A stretch of 64,000 nt of DNA from Linanthus parryae (GCA_023055425.1 JALGPY010000010.1:52179665-52243664), one strand, 5' to 3'. Positions 10,794 through 22,082 are shown, numbered from the stretch's first letter. Notes: generated by a model not told the origin, from the letters alone. Numbers and translations are program-made.

Positions 10794-10803
10794 CTTTAAA
10801 TAG
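10794..10803 (-). promoter_or_regulatory. TATA-like box of the gypsy 5' LTR
   Basis: The minus strand reads CTATTTAAAG. It lies about 570 bp inside the LTR from its outer end and downstream of the palindrome cluster, a plausible U3/R boundary position. No transcription start can be read from sequence alone. Confidence 0.4.
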
Positions 10804-10885
10804 TGCTGTTTCCCAAAAACGCTTGTGCTCGAAATTACGGAATCTGCCATCGGTCCACCGTCTTTGACCAAAAGTCAAAACTGGC

Positions 10886-10971
10886 TGCGTATATACGCAG
10901 GGGTTGCGTATATACGCAACCAGGGCCCAACCAACAACCTCCACCACCCTCACTGCCTGCGTATATACGCA
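10886..10971. repeat. Three TGCGTATATACGCA palindromes in the LTR
   Basis: Perfect 14-bp palindromes occur at 10886-10899, 10905-10918 and 10958-10971. All lie on the presumed promoter (U3) side of the TATA-like sequence at 10794-10803. Confidence 0.92.
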
Positions 10972-11369
10972 GGCCGTGGGGGCTAGGTGGGGCCCACTTG
11001 GTCCTTTGGTGGGCCAGGTCTGGTCCCCTGGGTCCCACTCTTCTGCCTGACGCTCCCGGTTTGCCTCTTCGGTGTACTTCTGCTTTTCCGTGTTTCCGTC
11101 GTGTCCCGGTCTTGTGCACGTTTCCCGAGACGGTCCCGGCACGCTTCCCGATGCACCTCCCGAACCTGTTCCTGAAAAGGCAACACGAACGAAAACCCGC
11201 GATCATATCCAAATATAGCAAGAAATAAGCAGAAATCCAGCAAGTACAAATAAACGTCTCGTTCTAGATTCCCGGGGTATTCTAAGGCATTTTCCGACAA
11301 AAACCGCTAATTCCGACACAAATACTCGTGAAATCAGGCTAAAAGATAACCCCTAATTGGGTGTTATCA

Positions 11370-11493
11370 GAACCCTAAGGTGTGTTATTGATTTCTTCCA
11401 TTACCATCGTTATGTCTCTTGACTTGTGATCCTTGGAGGGTTTTGCATGTTAATTATTTATTCTGTTGCGCATCCATGAATCAAAACCCTACA
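11370..11493 (+). repeat. 3' remnant of the copia 5' LTR
   Basis: The ~118 bp ending in ACCCTACA are nearly identical to the end of the 3' LTR (about 19,100-19,217). The rest of this LTR should lie on the far side of the gypsy element, beyond the left edge. Confidence 0.9.
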
Positions 11494-11494
11494 G

Positions 11495-11506
11495 TGGTAT
11501 CAGAGC
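11495..11506 (+). other. Primer-binding site, initiator tRNA-Met type
   Basis: TGGTATCAGAGC lies one base after the LTR end. This is the standard primer site of plant copia elements. Confidence 0.95.
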
Positions 11507-13146
11507 TTGGTTGTAGAGCTTAAACGTGGTTTATGTGTTACGTTTTAGTAGTTTTACACCTTAAACTTGATTGTTTATCGCGTAAAATAAGACAAATCAA
11601 GCATGGGATGCAATTTGTCAATAATCTATCATAACAAGATCTAATTTTTGCATTGGATGCATGAATTGGTGAGTTTGAGAAATTTTAGGATCTTAGATCT
11701 AGGGTTTGGGCATCCTTGGGGAAGAAGGAGTTCTTCCAAAACAAGGAAACAACCAAACTTGGGCACCAAGCAAGGGAGTTGTTTTGGAAACAACTCCCTA
11801 TAGAGGTTCGGCCCCCTAAGGGACCGCGCCTCTTGCTTGCCGCCCAAGTCTTGGCTGCCCTAGGGGCCGGGCGGCCCTAGCCCTAGGGCCGGCCCTAGGG
11901 CCTTGCGGTTCACCTTTTTGGGCCCGGGAAATTTGATTGTTGGGCCCATGGACCGTTTTAACCCTAGAATTCCTAAAATCAATTAAAATTAACAAAGCGC
12001 GTTAAAATTGGATTTTAACTGTTTATGTGAAATTCGCATGGTGATTGGATATGGCCTTAGGATGTGGTTGGATGTGAATGTTTAATTTTTGTTGTTTGGT
12101 TTACGGCCTGCGAGCTGATCAATTAATTATATTAATTAATTAGGGTTCTATGGCCTGCGAGCCATTTTTTTCTCAACTTGTGAGATTTATTTTATTTAGT
12201 ATAGAAGTTAGCTAGTGTTAGATAAAGTAGATTGTTAGCCAAGATTGAAGAAAAGAAGCCCAAAGCCAAAAGAAGCCTAAAAAGATGGAGCATGGAGCAT
12301 TCCACATGACTATGAAGGATGGACCAAAAGATCAAGACGCATGGAGATGTGTTTGCTTTTAGGGTTCATAGATAATTCCATTGGCTTGGAATTATCTTAG
12401 TCTAGAAAAGGCCATATCCACATCACGTTTATTCTGTTTTGTGGTTGTTTACTTTATTGTCTTATTATTTTGTGGTTGGTGTATGGATGATGCACGCAAT
12501 TAGGATAATAAGATAATTAGACAACCCGGATCTATTATTTGGAGTTGTGCCCAAACTCAAATAGATAGATTAGTTGATTTTGATCAACAAAATAATTAAA
12601 ATTGAATTTAAAATCCCTCAAAATTCAAATATTGTGTTCTTGCCTTCTCTTTATTTAAACACTCATGATCATCATTATTTATCAAGTTCGTGCGTGCCAA
12701 AGCATGGCGACTTGGTTCATAATGATGGAATGCGATGGCACAAGCTAGTAATGTGCAACTGTTTAAATAAGAGGTTGAACACGACTAGGCAATTAATGTG
12801 ATTAAGAAACCTAGAGGCAATCAATTGGGATTATCCATATGGATGGATAAATAAGGAGTTATTTTCCCAATTGAACCAAGAGTTGCATAAGGGATGCAAT
12901 TGGAATTGTTCCTACCTAAAGTAGTCAAATTATGGGTGACTTGCCAAAGCAAGCTCATAAGGAGATGAAACATGGATCTTGGCCCACTAGAAAATATAAG
13001 GATATTTTCCGCATTAATATCTTGAGGGTTACTAATCCGTAGAAAAATAGTGGGAGCTATATTTGATAAACTAGCCATTATTGAATATAGTAAAAAAAAA
13101 ATCATAAATACTAAAATTTGCGTATTTTCCTTTTGTAGAATTCCAA
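11507..13146 (+). other. Copia leader, non-coding
   Basis: About 1.6 kb lies between the primer site and gag with no credible ORF. It contains a cluster of CCCTAGGG/GGGCCGG palindromic sequences at about 11856-11905 and is otherwise unremarkable. Confidence 0.6.
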
Positions 13147-14819
13147 ATGGCAAACAACTCATCGAGTTCACAACATTCCCTACGATCTGTCCTTGAGAAG
13201 GACAAGCTCTCTGGAACCAACTTTCTTGATTGGTACAGGAACTTGAGAATTGTTCTCAAGCAAGAGAAGAAGCTGTACGCTATAGAGGAGCATGTTCCAG
13301 AAGGTCCAGGAACCAAACACCTGCTGCCCTAAAGGCATATCAAAAGCGTGTTGATGACGCTAATGATGCGGCCTGCCTTATGCTATGCACCATGACTTCT
13401 GAGCTTCAGAAGCAACACGAAAACATGAATGTTGTCGATATGATCGAGCATCTGAAGCAGCTCTTCCAAGAGAAGGCAAGGGTAGAAAGGTATGAGGTCT
13501 CTAAGGCACTGTTCAAGTGTCATCTGGAAGAAGGGAACCCGGTGGGACCCCATGTACTCCGTATGATCGGGTACTTGGAGAATCTCGCCTAGGGGTGCAA
13601 CATGGACGGGTTGAACCCGACCAACCCGAACCCAGCCCGGGCTTAAGTCGGGCTTGGGCACATCTTTTGAGTAATTTGGACGGGCTCGGGCAGAAATTCT
13701 CAACCCGAATTACAATTAGGGTCGGGTTTGGGTACGAATATTAAACGATGGGCTAGCCCGAATTGCCCGATTTGTATATTCATTACCTATAAATGTTATA
13801 CTTGGAGAGTATTATATAGCATATTTATCAAGAATCTAATATTTTTTATTAATTATTAGTGATATTTTTAATTGTGTTTATGCTCACAATTAATAGATTT
13901 TTAAACAAAGTATCTAGTATTCTCTTGTATAAATGGATAATTATTTAATTCACCTTAACAATATATAGTCATCACTTTTTAACCTTAAATAACAAAAAAT
14001 TAAATTGTCCACGTTTTGTATCTATTTTTATATGTAACTTATTAACTTAACTTTAAGGGGACAATTTTAATTGTGTTGAATGTGATAATTATTTAACTTA
14101 TTAGTTGAATGGGCTAGCCCGAATTCAACCCGAACCCGAATTGGATTGTTCGAATTTGGGCTTGGACGGGTTGGCGATGCTCCTAACCCGGGCTGGGTTG
14201 GGCTTGGGCAACCCCAACTGAACTCGGGCTCGGGCTTGGACAAGGGCGTCAACCCGCCCAGCCCGCCCGAGTTGCAGCCCTAATCTCGCCCGACTGGGGT
14301 TCCCGGTCGGCCAAGAGTTGGCAACCGATCTCGTGTTGCAATCGTTGCCCGAGAGTTATGGACAGTTCATCATGAACTATAACTTGAACGAGACCACTGC
14401 CAGATTTACTCAATATGTTGAGGACAGCTGAACAGAGCATCAACAAGGGTAAGGGCAAGGCCATTATGATGGTGCAGAAAGGAAAGGGCAAAAGTTTTGC
14501 CTCATCCTCCAAGGGCAAAGGCAAGTCAGTTGCCAAGTCCAAGGAACCTGCCCTTAAGCCTGTTGGTGGCATAGCCAATGGTGTGACTAAAGGTGAGTGT
14601 CACTACTGCAGTCAGCCTGGACACTGGAGGAGGAACTGCCCAAAATATCTGGAGGACAAGAGGCTTGGAATAGTGATTCCACCATCACCAGGTATTTTTG
14701 TTGTAGATGTCAATTTAACTGTCTCGACATCATGGGTATTAGATACTGGATGTGGATCTCACATTTGTCGAAATGTGCAGGATCTAAAGAGAAGTAAAAG
14801 ATTGGCTAAGGGGAGGTAG
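13147..14819 (+). pseudogene. Copia gag and protease, disrupted
   Basis: Gag begins at 13147 (MANNSSSSQHSL; then LSGTNFLDWYRNLRIVLK, the typical copia gag start). It shifts frame near 13320 and continues to 13589 (VERYEVSKALFKCHLEEG). There it is split by a 693-bp MITE and resumes in the same sense at 14283. A second frameshift near 14405 leads into 14415-14819, which holds a CCHC knuckle (CHYCSQPGHWRRNC) and the protease active site (WVLDTGCGSHIC). The frame ends at 14819, where another shift leads into the GAG-pre-integrase region. The pieces are colinear with an ordinary copia polyprotein, so this is one decayed gene. Confidence 0.88.
13590..14282. mobile_element. hAT-type MITE inside copia gag (693 bp)
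   Basis: The ends are TAGGGGTGCAAC on the left and GTTGCAGCCCTA on the right, imperfect terminal inverted repeats. The element is flanked by perfect 8-bp copies of ATCTCGCC (13582-13589 and 14283-14290), the target-site length of hAT transposons. Removing the element and one copy of the duplication leaves the gag sequence colinear. The interior is AT-rich, with GGGTT/CGGGC-rich subterminal sequence and no ORF, so it must depend on a transposase elsewhere. Confidence 0.92.
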
Positions 14820-17788
14820 ATCTGCGCGTTGGGAATGGAGCAAAAGTTGCTGCGTTGGCCATAGGCGTGTGCGAGCTATCTCTGCCTTCAGGATTAGTTT
14901 TAGAATTAAATAATTGCTATTTTGTGCCTGCTATGAGCAGAAACATTATTTCTATTTCTTTTTTGGACAAGGATGGTTTTATTATTTCAATAAAGAACAA
15001 TTGTTGTTCCTTTTATTTAAATAATATTCACTATTTTAGTGTGCAATTATTTAATGGACTGTATGTCCTTGATCTAATCAATCCTGTCTACAACGTTAAT
15101 ACCAAGCGGATTAAAATAAATGATTTAAATCCTGCTTATTTATGGCACTGTCGTTTAGGCCACATAAACGAGAAACGTGTATCTAGACTCCATAAGGATG
15201 GATTACTAGACTCATTTAATTTTGAATCATATGAGACATGTGAGGCTTGTTTATTGGGAAAAATGACAAAGTCCCCTTTCAATAAGAAAGGAGAGAGGAC
15301 TAGTGATCAATTGGCACTCATACATACTGATGTGTGTGGGCCATTTGCCACGCCTGCCAAGGGTGGTTATGTCTACTTCATTACATTTACTGATGACTAC
15401 AGTAGATATGGATTTGTGTACCTTATGAGGGAAAAATCCGAATCCTTTGAAGTGTTCAAAGAATTCAAGAATTAAGTAGAGAAGCAACTTGGCAAAAGTA
15501 TCAAGGCTCTACGATCGGATCGTGGAGAAGAAAACTTAAGTCAAGAGTTTGACGACTATCTTAGAGAGTGTGGGATCGTGTCCCAACTCACTCCACCAGG
15601 AACGCCACAATGGAATGGCGTGTCTGAGAGGAGGAATCGAACCCTATTGGATATGGTTCGATCTATGATGTGTCAAAATGATATTCCATTATCATTTTGG
15701 GGCCACGCTCTATTAAGTGCAGCTTTCACCATTAACCGTGTTCCATCTAAATCAGTCATGAAGACACCATATGAGATGTGGAGTGGGAGGCGTCCCACAC
15801 TGTCGTTCATGAGAATTTGGGGCTGCGATGTCTATGTAAAACGTTTACAATCAGACAAGCTAGGGCCAAAATCGGATAAGTGTAAATTTGTGGGGTACCC
15901 TAAGGAAACTAAGGGTTACTACTTCTACAATCCAACCGAGAACAAAGTGTTTGTTGCTCGGACCGGCGTGTTTCTAGAAAGAGAGTTTTTCTCTAAAGAA
16001 GCAAGTGGGAGGACTGTAGAACTTGAAGAGGTTCAAGAACCACAAATCACTGAATCGATTGTGGAACATGAACAGGAACCACAAGCGGTTGTGGAGCAAC
16101 CTGTTCAGGTAACACAAGAGCTTCGTAGATCTAGTAGAGTGCGCCAGGAACCCGAGAGGTATGGGCTTCTCGTGACCGATTCCGGTGACACGATGCTCAT
16201 AGATGATGAGCCTACTACCTATGAAGAGGCCATGAAGGGCCCAGACTCTCAGAAGTGGCTAGAAGCCATGAGATCCGAGATGGAATCCATGTATACCAAC
16301 AAAGTATGGACTTTGGTGGAACCAACCGAAGGGGCGCGGCCCATAGGGTGCAAGTGGGTCTTCAAGAAGAAGATCGACATGGATGGTAATGTGATTACCT
16401 ATAAGGGCCGATTGGTGGCTAAAGGATTCAGACAGATTCATGGTATTGACTATGATGAAACCTTTTCACCAGTCGCTATGACCAAATCCATCCGAATCCT
16501 ACTTGCGACTGTAGCATACCATGACTATGAGATTTGGCAGATGGATGTCAAAACAGCATTCCTTTATGGGAATCTCCTCGAGGACGTGTATATGATACAG
16601 CCGGAGGTTTTTGAGGATCCAAAGCAAGCCAACAAAGTCTGTAAGCTGCAAAGATCCATTTATGGATTGAAGCAAGCTTCTAGGAGTTGGAATCGACGTT
16701 TTGATGAAGTAGTCAAAGAGTTTGGCTTCATCAGGAACGAAGATGAGTCTTGTGTCTACAAGAAGGTTAGTGGGAGCTCTATAGCTTTTCTGGTCTTGTA
16801 TGTGGATGACATACTACTCATTGGAAACGACGTTCCCATGCTACAATCTGTTAAAGATTGGCTAAGGAAGTGTTTCTCAATGAAGGACTTAGGAGAAGCA
16901 GCATATATACTCGGTATAAAGATCTATAGAGATAGATCTAAGAGGCTGCTAGGCCTAAGTCAAAGTACATATATTGACAAGGTGTTGAAGCGGTTCAACA
17001 TGCAAGATTCCAAGAAGGGATTCTTGCCCATGTCACATGGAATCACTCTTTCGAAGAGTGGTTGTCCTTCCAATGAGATTGAGAAGGAACGCATGAGTAG
17101 AATTCTCTATGCCTCGGCCATAGGATCTATCATGTACGCCATGTTATGTACTAGACCAGATGTGTCATATGCCTTGAGTATGACAAGCAGATACCAATCC
17201 AATCCAGGTGAGAGTCACTGGATTGCAGTCAAGAACATCCTAAAGTACTTGAGAAGAACTAAGGATGCTTTCTTGATATTTGGCTGTGAGGAAGAGTTGC
17301 GTGTAAGGGGTTACACTGATGCAAGCTTCCAAACCGACAGAGATGACTTTAGATAACATTCGGGATATGTGTTTTGCCTAAATGGAGCAGCAGTGAGATG
17401 GAAGAGTTCCAAGCAAGAGACGGTGGCTGATTCTACAACAGAGGCTGAGTACATTGCTGCAAATGGCGCAGCAAAGGAAGTTGTTTGGATCAGAAAGTTT
17501 GTTTCTAAACTTGGTGTGGTTCCTAGCATTGCGGATCCAGTTGAGTTGTACTGTGACAACACTGGGGCGATCGCGCAATCAAAGGAACCCAGATCACACT
17601 AGAAATCCAAGCACGTGCTCAGGAAGTTTCATCTGATTCGAGATATTATCGATAGAGGAGACGTTCGGATATGCAAGATTCCTACAGATGAGAATCTGTT
17701 AGACCCGCTTACAAAGCCGCTCACGCAGTGGAAGCATGAAGGGCACACTAGGAGTATGGGCATACGAGATGCGCCAGATTGGCTCTAG
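14820..17788 (+). pseudogene. Copia pol: integrase, reverse transcriptase, RNase H, with stops
   Basis: The segment 14855-15475 holds the GAG-pre-integrase region (LWHCRLGHINEKR, CEACLLGKM) and the integrase start (HTDVCGPF, FTDDYSRYGFVYLM); it is interrupted by TAA at 15473-15475. The segment 15578-17356 holds the rest of integrase (GTPQWNGVSERRNRTLLDM) and RT (CKWVFKKK, WQMDVKTAFLYGN, catalytic YVDD near residue 408 of that ORF). RNase H follows at about 17357-17788 ([27 protein letters not shown]), with stops near 17354-17356 and 17600-17602. The frame ends at TAG 17786-17788, just before the polypurine tract. The catalytic motifs are intact; the breaks are point stops. Confidence 0.92.
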
Positions 17789-17790
17789 TG

Positions 17791-17802
17791 CAGGTGGGAG
17801 AC
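17791..17802 (+). other. Copia polypurine tract
   Basis: The purine-rich GGTGGGAGA lies directly in front of the 3' LTR start (TGTTGGAATAG). It is the expected plus-strand primer site. Confidence 0.85.
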
Positions 17803-19217
17803 TGTTGGAATAGATGCCATAGAGGCAATCTAGTTTAGTATGAATTTATTTGTGGCTAGAAATTCATTTATTATTTATTGGATATTTAATATAATGAAGT
17901 CCTTAGATTTATAATTGTGTTGTTTATATTAAATATCCCTAGTCAAGTATAATGATTAATGGGACAATCATCTATAGACTAGTATGGGGTTGGATTGATA
18001 TGGAGATATCATGATCCAACACATAGGTGTGCATTAGGGGTAATGACGCACTGGATTGACTCATCTCCGATAAGGCTACATACACGTTGAGTCACAAGCG
18101 CTTCTCGCGGTGCAATGGTATTGTCATCCTTAGACTTGAAGTCACTAGATATTCTAGTTGTGGATTATTGTGATTTTGGTAGCGTTAAACGCTACACCGT
18201 AGCTGGGTAGTTATAAAGGCGTGTACTGAATACAATAAGAAGCAAGCTTAGAGATCGTAGTGGACGTAGATAGAATTTGTCCCTCCCACATAACGGGAGC
18301 AAATATCCTAGGCCACTCGAGGGATAGTGCTTATAGAATGTCTGGCCAGACTCAAATAAATTGATATAGGATATTGATGTTATTTGCACGAATAAGGCTA
18401 TTCCCATGGATCGAGAAACTGTGGATTGGATATACGAGTGTGACTTGTATGTCTCGTTTCCAATTCAGATATAGAGACAAAGGGATGAGACAATTACTTG
18501 TACAAAGGTTGTCAAGATGACTATTCTATTAGTTGGCTAGAATGGGTGTTTTGCTAGAAACCGCTCCATATTAGCAAATAGTTGCTACCAACTAGATAGA
18601 ACCTATGGGGTCACACGCTAGATAGAGGTGAACTAGATTTGGGAATTAATTAATTAGATTAATTAATTAGAAGGATCACTTTGCAAAACCTTGCAAACTT
18701 AGTAGGGACTAATTTGCAAGGAAGGGACTAAATTGAATTCTAGTAGGACTAGAATAAGTCCTTTAGGTAGTTGGCAAGGAGTTGTTGGACTATATAAAGG
18801 ACCTTCCTTCCTTCCTTCCCATACTTATGCTCATAATTGATCATAACTTGAGTGGGAGAGAACAAAAGGAGAGAGAGCAAGCAAGCTAGAGGAGCCGCGC
18901 ACCCCCCCCCCCCCAGCCCGCCGCCCGTCCCCGTCGGCCCCAAAGGAGGCCGAACCTCCTTTGGTCCGTCTCGTTTTGCGTGATTCTTCTTCCTCTTCCT
19001 CTTTCCGGGCTAGCACCAAGGAGTGGGAGATCTAGAAATCAACTCTAGGCGTGGATCAACTATAGAGAACGTGACACAATTCGCGTTTGAAGTCATCAAA
19101 GGGTGTGTTATTGATTTCTTCCTTTACCATCGTTATGTCTCTTGACTTGTGATCCTTGGAGGGTTTTGCATGGTTAATTATTGATTCCGTTGCGCATCCA
19201 TGAATCAAAACCCTACA
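17803..19217 (+). repeat. 3' LTR of the copia element (1415 bp)
   Basis: It starts TGTTGGAATAG after the polypurine tract and ends ACCCTACA at 19217, matching the 5' LTR remnant. It contains a TATA box near 18791, CTTCC repeats, and a C homopolymer at about 18902-18914. Gypsy protease-region sequence on the opposite strand resumes directly after 19217. Confidence 0.93.
18791..18799 (+). promoter_or_regulatory. TATA box in the copia 3' LTR
   Basis: TATATAAAG lies about 990 bp into the LTR, a position consistent with the U3 promoter. It would direct transcription into flanking DNA to the right. Confidence 0.55.
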
Positions 19218-20880
19218 CTGAATCTCATAAAACTCCACCTCAGTCGGCGACAAAGTGTGTGCTGTCAAAGAATTGTAAGAGATGGGTCGTGGACCATGAT
19301 CAACCCCCGTGAAAAGTAGTTGTTTCCCTTGCCACATGAAACGCATGGTAAGCTTGCTGTAGTCGTGTGAAATTTCCCCCAAGGTCTGTAACCACTGAAC
19401 TCCCAGTACGGCGTCAATACTATGGACAGCCGACCGTACCCTGGATGGTCAAGGGCGTCTTCGGGCAATAATACGTTCAACGCAGGGACTCGCCGTTGCC
19501 AACATATACACGAAACAGAGGAACGGGATGCAGCAATAATGATAAATGCTCAGCCATATTAGGATGAATAAAGTTATGTGTACTACTTCCGCCAATAAGG
19601 ACCTGCACACAAACGTCACCAATAGTCCCTGTCAGCTTAAGAGAACGGGGATTGGGATTACCGGGCAAGGTGTGAAGATGAGACGATTATCAGTAATAAT
19701 CCCTGGATCGTCGTCTTCAGCGGGCACAGGTGTGTCACCCTCATCATCCTCATCAACACATAGCAAAAGAAACTTGGGAGTGCACTTATGGTTTCGCGAA
19801 TACTTCTCGCCGCAATTATAACATAGGCCCTGACGTTGACGTTCAGCTTTCTCCTCTCAAGTGAGGCGACGGACTGGCAGATTAGAGGATGAAGTTGTGG
19901 TCGTGGTGTTGGTGGCAGATTGAAAGGTGGTCGATGGGGTAGACCCGACAGTTCTCGAATACGGCGGTGTCCAAGCACACTTTGGCATGTAAGACTTCAA
20001 CAATTCCTCTTGGCCATCTGATAATTCCCTAGCTAAAACGAAGGCCTCTGCCAAAGTCCGTGGATTACGCAGCCCCAATTCGCGTTTAACCGGCTGCTTC
20101 AAACATGCCCGAAACAGAGACATGAGAACCGTGTCCTCAACACCCGAAATCTTGTTCAGAATTGTCTCAAACTCGGTCTGATATGCCATGACAGTCGTGG
20201 ATTGTTGCAATATCGACAGCAAACCCAGGTAATCTTCATAATGCCCCGGATCAAATCGTTATTTAATTGCAGTTAAAAATTCAACCCAAGTTGCGTTCTG
20301 GTTATTAGATTGGTAGTACCTGAACCACTCCGAAGCTGGATTATTAATGAGCATAGCAAAAATCTGAATCCGATCATTCTCAGTTGTACGGTGATAGTCG
20401 AAATATTTCTGTATCCAGAAAATCCACCCGACCGGGTCAGTGCCGTTGAACCTGGGTGAATCAACCCGCAGTCGCGGGGCATTGTCTGATGCGCTGCTGC
20501 TGCTGGTAGACGAACAAGATGGAGGCGGTTTCCAAGCCGCCGGTGAACCCAGTATGCTAGGGGTTCGGGTTGTAGGCTGAGTAGGTGCGACGGGGAAGAG
20601 GCCGGACATGCGATTCGTCAACTGGCGGATCGAATCATTGACCTGAGCGAACTCAGAGTCCAGCCGCCGTCCGGTCGCTGTGGTTTCCGCCTGTAATTGG
20701 TCTGTTTTGGCGGTCATGTCCTGTTGCAAATTGTTGAAGGCCAGAATCGTGTCTTCCAGCGTGAGAGGGGTTTTGGCCGATGGTGAAGGGGGCGTGGCTT
20801 CCACCATGATTTCCGGCAAAGGGAGCTCGCTGTGCCGCCGCGGAATCAACCGTCCGACAAGCTAGATGAAAGCACCACGT
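19218..20880 (-). pseudogene. Decayed gypsy (chromovirus-like) gag and protease fragment
   Basis: On the minus strand gag starts at 20849 (MIPRRHSELPLPEIM). It carries the capsid region (PRFNGTDPVGWIFWIQKYFDYH) and, after a stop at 20259-20261, continues to about 19860 (YQTEFETILNKISG). Another stop precedes a CCHC knuckle (CYNCGEKYSRNHKC). The protease region follows near 19600, where the catalytic Asp-Ser-Gly triad has changed to Gly-Gly-Ser (VLIGGSSTHNF). The sequence is then cut at 19218 by the copia 3' LTR. The missing RT and integrase should lie on the far side of the copia element, beyond the nested insertions. Confidence 0.82.
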
Positions 20881-21102
20881 TGATACCCCTGGGGGTATCG
20901 GCGGTCCAGTGACGAAGAGAAAAAGGGGGACGGGAGGGAGAAGTCAGAGAAGAGAGGTAAAAAGATTACGGTAGAATAATTTTCTGATTAATTGTTTTAA
21001 GAAAATTACACCCTTTTATACCTCTAACCCTGACGGTTCGACCTAATCCCAGTCCGAGTAAAGAACCGTATGGAAATCCCAGGCGAAATTGAAAATTCAA
21101 CA
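20881..21102 (-). repeat. Candidate short LTR of the older gypsy element (about 222 bp)
   Basis: The segment lies between the gag start and the preceding coding tail. It has TG..CA ends on either strand: TGATACCCC on plus at 20881 and a right end in AATTCAACA. Its length fits short-LTR chromoviruses. With no second copy in the window, the boundaries are inference. Confidence 0.45.
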
Positions 21103-21156
21103 CGCTACCTACCTAAATTCATAATACTAAATGTAGCATAATAAACATAAAATAAC

Positions 21157-21316
21157 TTAACGCGTAACATAATCTTTAAGATATAACGGCGGACCAACAC
21201 TACGCTTGGGTCGCGTAGTAACCGGAACTTCTGGAGTAGTAGAATCATCCTCACTAGCGATGTCCTCGTCTGTAGGAGCCTGGATTACCGTATCATTGGG
21301 CAGGTTGATCAGCAAG
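21157..21316 (-). pseudogene. Tail of a gypsy pol ORF upstream of the LTR
   Basis: The minus-strand translation reads TRPKRSVGPPLYLKDYVTR before a TAA at 21157-21159. Acidic stretches followed by basic RPKR and PPxYLKDYV are typical of the very C-terminus of gypsy pol. It lies upstream of gag on the same strand, which is the wrong side for a single element but expected if two elements share the LTR between them. Confidence 0.5.
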
Positions 21317-21849
21317 AACCACTACTAACATTCCAAATTCTTATGGAGCAATTCTATCTATAAGGTCAATAAGTCAATTTCAACAACGTTTTGATGTTTG
21401 CTTTTCATTTTATGGCACGCTTGGTCTAGAGTGCGCACTAAGTAAAGTTTACCTCTGTTCAATTATATGCAAACCATGCACTGAAGAGAGTTCGACAGAT
21501 TTTGTCCACTGAATTGCACTTTGATATTTTCTGGTCACCAATCTGTATCCCCCCAACTCACTCGACAAAAACTTTAAGAAGTGGTGTCATTGCTTCAGCT
21601 TTTACATACTAGCTTTGTTTCCTTCTTTTTTCTTCTAATAAAGTGTGAGGTCAAAGGGATATCACTTTGTGCGATGAATCAGTTTCAGTAGCATAACTTT
21701 CTTATCGTGTGTCCCTGCGTACTTGCTAATTAGACAATTATGTAAAGTGACAACTTCCTTGATGTAAAGTGGGTGGAAATCAAAGATGCTTCCCTATCGT
21801 ACTTTTGTGGAGGCATGTGAAGGTTTCGAAGAGATTAAAAGTAACTAAA

Positions 21850-22005
21850 ATAACTAAATTTTTATTTGGTAATCTTAACACCATGAAAGAGTGGTAAACG
21901 TCAAAATGCATCGTTTTGTTATCTAAATCACCGAGTCAAAATGACATAATTACGAGTGGCAAAATCAAAATAAAAAAGAAGTTAGTTGAAACAGATGTAG
22001 TAGCG
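21850..22005. repeat. Degraded copy related to the Stowaway-like MITE
   Basis: Several phrases match the two intact MITEs at 31050 and 62231 (GGTAATCTT, ATCGTTTTG, AAATCACC, AGTCAAA), and it ends near GAAACAGATGTAGTAG. The left end is not recognisable. Confidence 0.4.
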
Positions 22006-22082
22006 AAGTCTGGTTGCAAATTCTAATAGCTTGTAGAAACGAAACAATCCCTTGTTAATGTTTGCTTACTCAGTACCTCTTA

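Larger units (their letters stand above)
1..11369 (-). mobile_element. Athila-like Ty3/gypsy LTR retrotransposon (3' end off the window)
   Basis: Read on the minus strand, the order is 5' LTR (9813-11369), primer-binding site (9789-9806), gag, protease-RT, RNase H-integrase, then a long 3' region with an additional ORF. This order, the tRNA-Asp-type primer site and the extra ORF behind pol are typical of the Athila branch of plant gypsy elements; the clade assignment is inference. At least 11.37 kb lies in the window, and the 3' LTR is not seen before position 1. The 5' LTR ends at 11369 and is followed directly by the remnant of a copia 5' LTR, so this element inserted into that LTR. In-frame stops and a frameshift show that this copy is no longer autonomous. 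Confidence 0.88.
9813..11369 (-). repeat. 5' LTR of the Athila-like element (1557 bp)
   Basis: On the minus strand the LTR begins TGATAACACCC at 11369 and ends GCGCATCA at 9813, giving the usual TG..CA ends. The inner end adjoins the primer-binding site. The outer end abuts a remnant of a copia LTR, identified because that sequence recurs at 19,100-19,217. Three perfect palindromes lie at 10886-10971, about 85-170 bp upstream of a TATA-like sequence. The boundaries come from a single LTR, so they may be off by a few bases. Confidence 0.85.
11370..19217 (+). mobile_element. Ty1/copia LTR retrotransposon, 5' LTR broken by the gypsy insertion
   Basis: On the plus strand the order is 5' LTR remnant, initiator-Met-type primer site, long leader, gag with zinc knuckle, protease, integrase, RT, RNase H, polypurine tract and full 3' LTR. 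Integrase before RT defines Ty1/copia. The coding region has several stops and frameshifts, and gag carries a MITE. Over the ~118 bp shared by both LTRs, I count three substitutions and one indel, so the copy is fairly young despite the breaks. Target duplications cannot be compared, because the left end is displaced by the gypsy element. It sits inside an older gypsy fragment that resumes at 19218. Confidence 0.9.
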
